NCBI GenBank assembly: GCA_902488725.1 | Contig: CABTXO010000049.1 | Span: 1-9,013 of the forward strand | Direction of reading: 5' to 3' | Source of the DNA: an uncultured Bacteroidales bacterium | Lineage (GTDB): Bacteria > Bacteroidota > Bacteroidia > Bacteroidales > UBA932 | Length of the DNA: 9,013 nt | Shown: in pieces, positions 1 to 5,123 of the stretch | How positions within the stretch are numbered: position 1 is the stretch's first letter | How the letters are laid out: every line of letters begins with the position of its first letter | Program-made: the position numbers and the translations under genes | Notes under the pieces: generated by a model | The model's database searches: none | Told to the model about the DNA's origin: nothing | The model's input: only the letters and a program-made list of their open reading frames with translations

Positions 1-1371
1 GTAGGCGATGAGCGTGGCCTCGGCGTCGCCGTGGCTCTTGAGGGCCGCCGGCTCCTTGAAGCGGTCCAGGTGGGCGATCGGGTCGTTGAGCTCGGAATAG
101 GCGTTCGCCAGCTCCTTGCCGTTGACGAAGAGCTCGAAGCGCTCGGTCAGTTCCGGATGCGAGCGGTGCCGCTTCGTGAGCGGGGACATCGACACCGGAT
201 AGTCGATGACGTAGGTCGGCTGGATGAAATGCTTCTCGCAATATTCCCCGAAGATAGCGTCGATGAGTTTGCCCGCGCCCATGGACGGTTCGGTCTCGAT
301 GTGCAGTTTCGTGCAGGTCTCGCGCAGTTGCGCCTCATCCATCCCCGCGATGTCCACGCCGGCATATTCCCGGATGGCGTCCAGGATGGGGATGCGCTTG
401 TAGGGGGCCTTGAAGTCCACTTCGTGTCCGTCGATGTTCACGACGGTGGTGCCGTGGAGTTTCAGGGCGATGATTTCGAGCATCTTCTCCACGAATTCCA
501 TCAGCCAGAGGTAGTCCTTGTAGGCCACGTAGATCTCCATGCAGGTGAATTCGGGGTTGTGGGTCTTGTCCATGCCTTCGTTCCGGAAGTCCTTGGCGAA
601 TTCATAGACCCCGTTGTAGCCGCCGACAATCAGGCGCTTGAGGTAGAGTTCGTTGGCGACCCGCATGTACAGGTCGATGTCCAGGGCGTTGTGATGGGTG
701 ATGAACGGACGGGCCGTGGCGCCGCCCGGAATGGACTGCAGGATGGGGGTCTCGACCTCCAGGCAGCCGGCCTGGTTGAAATAGTCCCGCATGGTCGCGA
801 TGATCTGCGCCCGCTGGACGAACACGTCTTTCACCTGGGGATTGACGATCAGGTCCACGTAGCGCTGCCGGTAGCGGAATTCGGGATCGGTCATGGCGTC
901 GTGCACCACGCCGTCTGCTTCCTTCACGATGGGGAGGACGCGAAGGGATTTGCTGAGCACCGTGATTTCCTTGGCGTGCACGCTGAGCTGGCCGGTCTGG
1001 GTGATGAAGGCGAAGCCCTTGATGCCGACGATGTCGCCGATGTCCAGCAGCTTCTTCCAGACGGTGTTGTACATCGTCTTGTCCTCGTCCGGGCAGATCT
1101 CGTCGCGCTTGACATAGATCTGAATACGCCCGGTCGCGTCCTGGAGTTCGCCGAAGGAAGCGGCGCCCATGATGCGGCGGGACATCAGGCGGCCAGCGAT
1201 GCACACGTCCGCGCAGTTGCCTTTTTCGGGGTCATATTCGTCCGCAATGCGCTGCGCGGATGTGTTGACGGGATAGAGGGCTGCAGGGTAGGGGTCGATG
1301 CCCAGTTCGCGCAGCTTTGCGAGGGATTCTCTGCGGATCACCTCCTGCTCGGAGAGTTCAGTGTTCGTCAT
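1..1371 (-). CDS. lysS: Lysyl-tRNA synthetase, class II (C-terminus cut by window edge)
   Basis: This enzyme charges tRNA-Lys with lysine using ATP, in the cytoplasm. The reading frame is open to position 1, giving 457 residues without a stop. An N-terminal OB-fold anticodon-binding domain (about residues 55-155) contains RLMSRRIMGAASFGELQD followed by TGRIQIYV. The class II catalytic domain follows: motif 1 with GCLEVETPILQ (about 202-212), motif 2 FRNEG with MDKTHNPEF (262-275), and the LysRS signature ELANAYSELNDP near 420-431. Motif 3 (GxGxDR) should lie just beyond the left edge, so the gene is truncated by the window and not visibly broken. The ATG at 1371 fits the family N-terminus and has AAAGGA 10 bp upstream. 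It is divergent from recJ across a 109-bp gap. Family assignment is very secure. Confidence 0.97.
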   Translation of the reverse strand, partial: MTNTELSEQEVIRRESLAKLRELGIDPYPAALYPVNTSAQRIADEYDPEKGNCADVCIAGRLMSRRIMGAASFGELQDATGRIQIYVKRDEICPDEDKTMYNTVWKKLLDIGDIVGIKGFAFITQTGQLSVHAKEITVLSKSLRVLPIVKEADGVVHDAMTDPEFRYRQRYVDLIVNPQVKDVFVQRAQIIATMRDYFNQAGCLEVETPILQSIPGGATARPFITHHNALDIDLYMRVANELYLKRLIVGGYNGVYEFAKDFRNEGMDKTHNPEFTCMEIYVAYKDYLWLMEFVEKMLEIIALKLHGTTVVNIDGHEVDFKAPYKRIPILDAIREYAGVDIAGMDEAQLRETCTKLHIETEPSMGAGKLIDAIFGEYCEKHFIQPTYVIDYPVSMSPLTKRHRSHPELTERFELFVNGKELANAYSELNDPIAHLDRFKEPAALKSHGDAEATLIAY

Positions 1372-1381
1372 ATATCAGTAA

Positions 1382-1387
1382 TCCTTT
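1382..1387 (-). promoter_or_regulatory. Ribosome binding site of lysS
   Basis: On the minus strand AAAGGA ends 10 bases before the ATG at 1371. It is a partial Shine-Dalgarno match and supports that start codon. Its use is inferred, since ribosomes of this phylum depend little on such sites. Confidence 0.5.
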
Positions 1388-1425
1388 AGTACTCAGCGAT
1401 AAAGCCACCATGCGGTGACAAAATG

Positions 1426-1433
1426 CAAAAATA
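1426..1433 (-). promoter_or_regulatory. Bacteroidota-type -7 promoter element for lysS
   Basis: The minus strand reads TATTTTTG, an exact match to the TAnnTTTG element used by the primary sigma factor of Bacteroidota. A weak -33 partner, TTTC in place of TTTG, lies 20 bases further upstream (plus positions 1454-1457). Transcription would start near 1418-1422 and give a leader of roughly 50 nt before the lysS ATG. The match and position are seen; activity is inferred. Confidence 0.6.
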
Positions 1434-1443
1434 GTGTTTTTAA

Positions 1444-1474
1444 TTTACATTCTGAAATTAAATCCGTATCTTTG
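1444..1474 (+). promoter_or_regulatory. Bacteroidota-type promoter for recJ
   Basis: TATCTTTG at 1467-1474 matches TAnnTTTG exactly. TTTA at 1444-1447, 19 bases upstream, is a 3-of-4 match to the -33 TTTG box. Only six bases separate the -7 element from the recJ ATG at 1481, so the transcript should begin at or within a few bases of the start codon. No Shine-Dalgarno sequence fits in that space. Confidence 0.65.
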
Positions 1475-1480
1475 TGTACT

Positions 1481-3214
1481 ATGGCAAAAGAGCGCAAATG
1501 GATTCTGAAAGCATCTGCCGATCCCGAAAAGGTGGAGCGTCTGTCCGTCGAGCTGGGGATCGACAAGGTGCTGGCCGACCTGCTCGTGGAGCGGGGTGTG
1601 GCGTCCTTCGAACAAGCGCGCTCGTTTTTCCGTCCCAGTCTTGAGGACCTGCATGACCCCTTCCTGATGAAGGACATGGACAAGGCGGTGGAGCGGGTCC
1701 GGAAGGCCATCACTTCCGAAGAGAAGATACTCGTGTACGGGGATTACGACGTGGACGGCACGACTGCCGTCTCCCTCGTGTATTCCTTCCTGCGCAGGTA
1801 CTCCTCGAGGGTTGATTTTTACATCCCGGACCGCTATGACGAGGGCTACGGCGTTTCCTACAAGGGCATCGACTGGGCTTCGGACAATGGTTTCGGCCTG
1901 ATCATCACCCTGGACTGCGGCATCAAGGCGAACGAGAAGGTGGAATATGCGGCCGGCAAGGGGATCGACATGATCATCTGCGACCATCACCTTCCGGAGG
2001 AAACGCTGCCGTCGGCGGTGGCGGTGCTGGACCCGAAGCGGGTGGACGACCACTATCCGTTCGACGACCTCTCGGGCTGCGGGGTCGGCTTCAAGCTCGT
2101 GCAGGCATATTCCCGGAAATACCACATTCCTTTCGAGACGCTGGTCCCGCTGCTGGACCTGCTGGTGGTGAGCATCTCGTCCGACCTGGTGACGATGGTG
2201 GGGGAGAACCGGGTGCTGGCGCATTTCGGTCTGAAACAGTTGAACGAGAATCCGCGGAAGGGGCTGCTGGCGATGGTGACGCTGTCCAAACTGGAACCGG
2301 GCCACTTGACCATCGACGACATCGTGTTCAAAATCGGGCCGCGCATCAATGCGGCGGGCCGGATGGAGACAGGGCGCCTGGCGGTGGAACTGCTGACCGC
2401 TTCGGACGACAAGACCGCCAATGTCATCGGGGTGCAGATCAACGACAACAACAACGAGCGCAAGAGCATCGACCGGGAGATTACGCAGGAGGCTTTGCAG
2501 ATGGTCCAGAAGGGGACGGCGCTTTCGTCGGAGCATGCGGCCATCGTGTACAATCCGACCTGGAACAAGGGGGTCGTGGGCATCGTCGCGTCCCGTCTGG
2601 TGGAGGCCTACTACAAGCCGACCATCGTGCTGACCAAGTCCAACGGTTTCGTGACGGGGTCCGCCCGTTCCGTCGCGGGGTTCGACTTGTACGAGGCCAT
2701 CGAGAGCTGTGCGGACCTGCTGGAGAATTTCGGCGGCCATGTGTATGCCGCCGGCCTGACCCTGAAGGAGTCCAACCTCAAGGCATTCGTGCGCCGGATC
2801 GACAAATTCATCGCCGAAAAGATCACGCAGGAGATGCTGACGCCGGTGACGGAGATCGATGCGAAACTGGAATTCGCACAGATCACCCCGAAATTTTTCC
2901 GGATCCTGAAACAGTTCCAGCCCTTCGGCCCCGGGAACAGCAATCCGGTCTTTCTGACGGAGAATGTCTCGGACGGGGGCAACGGCCGCAAGGTGGGGGC
3001 CGGCGGGGTGCACATGAAGCTGGACCTCATCGACGAAAACCAGCCCTTCCACCAGGTTCCCGCCATCGCCTTCAACATGGCTGACTTCTTTGGATACATC
3101 AAGGCGGGCAATCCCTTCGACATCTGCTACTCCATCGTGGAGAACTACTACCGCGGCAATTCCAATCTCCAGCTCCGCATCAAGGACATCAAGGAGCGCG
3201 AAGAGTTCCTGTAG
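1481..3214 (+). CDS. recJ: Single-stranded-DNA-specific 5'-3' exonuclease RecJ
   Basis: RecJ degrades single-stranded DNA from the 5' end in recombinational repair, mismatch repair and stalled-fork processing. The 577-residue length matches E. coli RecJ. The DHH domain has the metal-binding motifs YGDYDVDG (86-93), LDCG (144-147) and the name-giving DHH (168-170), then SSDLV with Asp235 and the GPRINAAGRM motif (286-295). The DHHA1 domain carries GSARS (393-397) and FGGHVYAAGL (417-426). A C-terminal OB-type region begins near FQPFGPGNSNPVF (479-491). All expected catalytic aspartates and histidines are present. The ATG at 1481 is chosen over an in-frame GTG at 1415 because that GTG lies upstream of the predicted promoter's -7 box and would add 22 non-family residues. 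The gene stands alone, divergent from lysS and convergent with the transporter gene. Confidence 0.97.
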   Translation: MAKERKWILKASADPEKVERLSVELGIDKVLADLLVERGVASFEQARSFFRPSLEDLHDPFLMKDMDKAVERVRKAITSEEKILVYGDYDVDGTTAVSLVYSFLRRYSSRVDFYIPDRYDEGYGVSYKGIDWASDNGFGLIITLDCGIKANEKVEYAAGKGIDMIICDHHLPEETLPSAVAVLDPKRVDDHYPFDDLSGCGVGFKLVQAYSRKYHIPFETLVPLLDLLVVSISSDLVTMVGENRVLAHFGLKQLNENPRKGLLAMVTLSKLEPGHLTIDDIVFKIGPRINAAGRMETGRLAVELLTASDDKTANVIGVQINDNNNERKSIDREITQEALQMVQKGTALSSEHAAIVYNPTWNKGVVGIVASRLVEAYYKPTIVLTKSNGFVTGSARSVAGFDLYEAIESCADLLENFGGHVYAAGLTLKESNLKAFVRRIDKFIAEKITQEMLTPVTEIDAKLEFAQITPKFFRILKQFQPFGPGNSNPVFLTENVSDGGNGRKVGAGGVHMKLDLIDENQPFHQVPAIAFNMADFFGYIKAGNPFDICYSIVENYYRGNSNLQLRIKDIKEREEFL

Positions 3215-3257
3215 GACGTTTGTTCCGCTCGGCCTTTGAAGCGGTGCCTCCGGCGGC

Positions 3258-4160
3258 TCAGGCCTGCGCGGCCCGGCTGCGGTTGACGAAGGCGACGCCG
3301 GCGAAGACGACGCCGATGGCGAGGACCTTCTGCCAGGTCAGGGTGTCCATGCCGGCCTGGATGCTGAGGACAGCCGCCAGGATGGGCTGCAGGTAGGTGT
3401 ACATGCTGACGATGGTTGGCCGGACCGACTTCTGTCCGACCGGAATCAGGAAGTAGGCGATGAAGGTGGCGAAGAAAATCAGGAAACCGATTTCCAGCCA
3501 GACTTGCGGGGCGATCGCGCTGAAATCCGTGGCGAGGAGTTTTCCGGCGGACAGCGGCAGAGAAATCAGCAGGGCGGACAGGAAAGTCCACTTCATGAAG
3601 GTGACGACGCTGTATTTCTGTATCAAGGGTCGGAATATGCCCAGATAGGCGGAGAAGCTGAGCCCGTTCGCGAGAAGCAGGGCATAGCCGGCCGGGGTGG
3701 TGGCATCGATGCCGTTCTGGGCCTGTGCTGAATTGTAAATCAGGAATATGATACCGCAGAGGCTGAGCAGGACGCCGCCGACTTTCTTGACGGTGACGGG
3801 TTCCTTGAGGGCGAAATAGGCGATGAACATCGTGAAGATCGGGGAGAGGGTCCCCATCACGCCGATGTCGATCGGAGTGGCCATGGTGGCGGCCTTCAGA
3901 AAGGTGAATTGCGGAATGAAGAGGCCCAACATCGAGGCAAGCACGATTTTGCCCATGTCTGCGAGCGGCACTTTTTCCTTCGGGGTGAAGAGGGAGATGA
4001 GCCAGAAGAGGGCGGTGGCCCCGATGGCGCGCAGGGTGAACAGCGCGATTGGTGCCACCGCATGCGAATTTGCAATGTCCTTGGTCGTCACCAAGTTCAC
4101 CCCGAAGATCGTGTAGGCGATCCCGATCGCCAGATGTCCTTTCCAGTTGCCCTGCTTCAT
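3258..4160 (-). CDS. EamA/DMT-superfamily inner membrane transporter
   Basis: This is a 300-residue permease of the drug/metabolite transporter superfamily; relatives export or import amino acids, sugars, nucleobases or other metabolites, and the substrate cannot be read from the sequence. About ten hydrophobic helices are visible, near residues 8-26, 37-58, 70-90, 97-118, 127-142, 155-175, 187-207, 220-240, 249-268 and 277-293. Two EamA repeats are seen: the first with TLSPIFTMFIAYFALKEP (104-121) before a GGVLLSLCG helix, and the second with YLQPILAAV (256-264) before LAIGVVFAGVAFV. The start at 4160 gives the usual charged cytoplasmic N-terminus (KQGNWKG) before helix 1. It has its own predicted promoter at 4192-4199 and is separated from the aroK cluster by about 350 bp of structured non-coding DNA. 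No in-operon partner hints at a substrate. Confidence 0.92.
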   Translation of the reverse strand: MKQGNWKGHLAIGIAYTIFGVNLVTTKDIANSHAVAPIALFTLRAIGATALFWLISLFTPKEKVPLADMGKIVLASMLGLFIPQFTFLKAATMATPIDIGVMGTLSPIFTMFIAYFALKEPVTVKKVGGVLLSLCGIIFLIYNSAQAQNGIDATTPAGYALLLANGLSFSAYLGIFRPLIQKYSVVTFMKWTFLSALLISLPLSAGKLLATDFSAIAPQVWLEIGFLIFFATFIAYFLIPVGQKSVRPTIVSMYTYLQPILAAVLSIQAGMDTLTWQKVLAIGVVFAGVAFVNRSRAAQA

Positions 4161-4191
4161 CTTCCCGCTGCCGCTGTCGTTTTTTCAGCAA

Positions 4192-4199
4192 CAAAAGTA
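4192..4199 (-). promoter_or_regulatory. Bacteroidota-type -7 promoter element for the DMT transporter
   Basis: The minus strand reads TACTTTTG, an exact TAnnTTTG match, 31 bases before the ATG at 4160. Transcription would begin around 4185-4188 with a short leader. No convincing -33 TTTG is seen at the expected spacing, so the call rests on the -7 element and its placement in an AT-rich patch. Confidence 0.5.
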
Positions 4200-4239
4200 G
4201 CAAAATTTACGGAAATCTGCCGTAGCGCTCGTCCGGGCC

Positions 4240-4397
4240 GGAAATGTGAGTGCCGTGCCGGGGCGGCGGCGATGCGTAATCGGCTAATTATCTGTCCGAT
4301 GTACGATTCCATATGCCGACATTCAGGCATATGGGAAGATATAAGAATCTGATAACCAGATTGTTACCCATCGCCGCAACAAGGCAGGCACATTCCC
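4240..4397. ncRNA. 158-bp nested imperfect palindrome, candidate structured RNA or palindromic element
   Basis: The two halves pair over nearly the whole length. The outer arms 4240-4254 and 4383-4397 match at 12 of 15 positions without gaps (GGAAATGTG against CACATTCCC at the ends). An uneven internal loop (11 versus 5 nt) follows. Arms 4266-4274 (GCGGCGATG) and 4369-4377 (CATCGCCGC) pair perfectly, and GTAA 4276-4279 pairs with TTAC 4364-4367. The apex is an 11-pair hairpin, 4307-4317 with 4326-4336, one wobble, 8-nt loop. From 4266 to 4377 the arms stay in register with no insertion, and 34 of 52 arm positions match. Each arm can also fold on itself: 4279-4283 with 4296-4300 (ATCGG/CCGAT) and 4346-4351 with 4357-4362 (AATCTG/CAGATT). 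The result is either one long rod with a central bubble or a three-armed cloverleaf. Wobble pairs do not favour one strand consistently. Pairing is seen; an RNA function is inferred. Confidence 0.4.
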
Positions 4398-4408
4398 TGT
4401 GGGGGCCG

Positions 4409-4497
4409 ATCGGCTGATTGAACGAGAGATGCTTAGATCCACCTCTGGCGATCCGGGGGGAGGTGATATTACGAAAATGTGTATCAATCAGTGGGTT
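4409..4497 (+). repeat. Second inverted-repeat block with an embedded Shine-Dalgarno-like hairpin
   Basis: CTGATTGA (4414-4421) is the exact reverse complement of TCAATCAG (4484-4491). On a plus-strand RNA the stem extends outward with G-U and A-U pairs to about 4408/4497. Inside it CACCTC (4440-4445) pairs with GAGGTG (4460-4465), extended by one G-U pair inward and two A-U pairs outward across a bulge. The 3' arm contains GGAGGTGAT (4459-4467), a strong match to the anti-Shine-Dalgarno complement, nine bases before an ATG at 4477. The wobble pairs favour the plus strand. Its relation to the palindrome at 4240-4397 is unknown, although ATCGGCTRATT occurs in both (4279-4289 and 4409-4419). 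Confidence 0.35.
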
Positions 4498-4499
4498 AC

Positions 4500-4530
4500 C
4501 CTCCACGGCTACTGTACCCAGCCGTGGAGG
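4500..4530 (-). terminator. Perfect 11-bp hairpin overlapping the end of aroK
   Basis: CCTCCACGGCT (4500-4510) and AGCCGTGGAGG (4520-4530) are perfect reverse complements around a 9-nt loop. The 5' arm, read on the minus strand, is the last codons of aroK, and the stop codon (4509-4511) sits at the loop edge. Position suggests a transcription terminator or an mRNA 3'-end-stabilising hairpin for the rlu-era-parC-aroK transcript. No T-run follows on the minus strand (it reads GTAACCCACTG), so factor-independent termination is uncertain. Confidence 0.45.
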
Positions 4531-5117
4531 AGATCGGAGAGCCAGAGACTGATTTCGCGGGCGATTCGGTCGGGAGTTTTGCCGTCGGTATCGACGATGT
4601 GCCGGGAAACGGATTCGTAGCGCTCGCTGCGTTCCGCCAGCAGGAAGGTGATCCGGGCGCGAAGGGTTGCGGTGTCGAAACTGCCCGTCATGCCTGCGCG
4701 CAGCATCGGACGTTCTGCAGCAGCCGTTCCCAGGTGATCCAGAAGTGTGTCGACGGAGGCGCGGAGGTAGATGCAGCTGGTTTTTTCGTGTACCCTTTTG
4801 AAGCAGGCGGGGTTCAGGATGGTCCCGCCTCCCAGCGCCAGGATCAGACAGTTTTCCCTGCCGTCCGGAGTCTTCGGGTGGCGGAGGAAAGATTCCGTGA
4901 CCTGCTGCAGGCAGATGTGTTCCAGCAGCCGGAAATGCTCTTCGCCATGCGAGGCGAAGATGGCCGGAACCGTCATGCCCGCCCGCTGCACGATGCGGTC
5001 GTCCAGGTCGACGAACTGGAAGGCGCGTTCCGGATAGGTCGCCGGCAGCAGCGTCGACAACTGGCGGCCGACGCTGCTCTTGCCGCAGCCCATGAAACCG
5101 GTCAGACTGATGATCAT
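4509..5117 (-). CDS. aroK: Shikimate kinase
   Basis: It phosphorylates shikimate at the 3-hydroxyl with ATP, the fifth step of the seven-step chorismate pathway to aromatic amino acids. Visible motifs are a Walker A P-loop GFMGCGKS (7-14), the acidic DLDD (37-40) of the magnesium/shikimate site, GEEHFR (58-63) with the substrate-contacting arginine, LGGG (95-98) of the Walker-B-like segment, and the lid ERPML (135-139). At 202 residues it is longer than the usual 165-180, mainly because of two inserts: LPATYPERAFQ (24-34), and the stretch around RHPKTPDGREN (79-89). The ATG lies 6 bp after the parC stop without a Shine-Dalgarno site, suggesting translational coupling. Its 3' end is folded into the hairpin at 4500-4530. 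It could equally be named aroL; the enzymatic call is secure. Confidence 0.94.
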   Translation of the reverse strand: MIISLTGFMGCGKSSVGRQLSTLLPATYPERAFQFVDLDDRIVQRAGMTVPAIFASHGEEHFRLLEHICLQQVTESFLRHPKTPDGRENCLILALGGGTILNPACFKRVHEKTSCIYLRASVDTLLDHLGTAAAERPMLRAGMTGSFDTATLRARITFLLAERSERYESVSRHIVDTDGKTPDRIAREISLWLSDLLHGWVQ

Positions 5118-5123
5118 TGTGTG

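Larger units (their letters stand above)
4200..4499. other. 300-bp non-coding, structure-rich intergenic region
   Basis: No credible protein gene lies here. The only sizeable reading frames (a 72-codon frame on minus, 4288-4506, and the end of a plus frame reaching 4352) resemble no family I recognise. Instead the stretch is packed with inverted repeats, listed separately (4240-4397, 4409-4497 and 4500-4530). Much of it is visibly more AT-rich than the flanking genes. Known RNAs were looked for (tRNA, tmRNA, RNase P, SRP RNA, TPP, cobalamin and SAM riboswitches) and their signature sequences were not found. Confidence 0.6.

Noticed and set aside
1335..1345. GGAGGTGATCC on the minus strand inside lysS, a perfect Shine-Dalgarno-like 11-mer
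   Set aside because: It encodes in-frame residues QEVIR of lysS about 27 bases after the start, and no start codon with a sensible frame follows at the right spacing.
31..1389. A 452-codon plus-strand frame opposite lysS
   Set aside because: lysS is certain on the other strand over the whole span; the antisense product has biased composition and no motif.
1445..3052. A 535-codon minus-strand frame opposite recJ
   Set aside because: Shadow of recJ, rich in H, R, Q, V and D, with no family resemblance.
3215..3257. Bidirectional terminator between recJ and the DMT gene
   Set aside because: Only a 5-bp CCGCT/AGCGG stem with a 10-nt loop and a few GC-rich triplet pairings are visible, with no T-run on either strand, so nothing convincing can be called in this 43-bp gap.
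4266..4377. Integron attC site, suggested by the imperfect palindrome
   Set aside because: The ends do not fit RYYYAAC and GTTRRRY, and no integrase or gene cassette is nearby.
4411..4478. Hammerhead ribozyme, suggested by CTGATTGA and a downstream GAAA
   Set aside because: The hammerhead core is CUGANGA; here there is an extra base, stem II does not sit between the core parts, and CTGATTGA is instead paired with TCAATCAG.
4288..4506. A 72-codon minus-strand frame in the intergenic region
   Set aside because: It spans the palindromes, has no recognisable family or start signal, and its similarity to a plus-strand frame of the same segment (both contain an ICxxxGIW-like run) is merely the palindrome translated twice.
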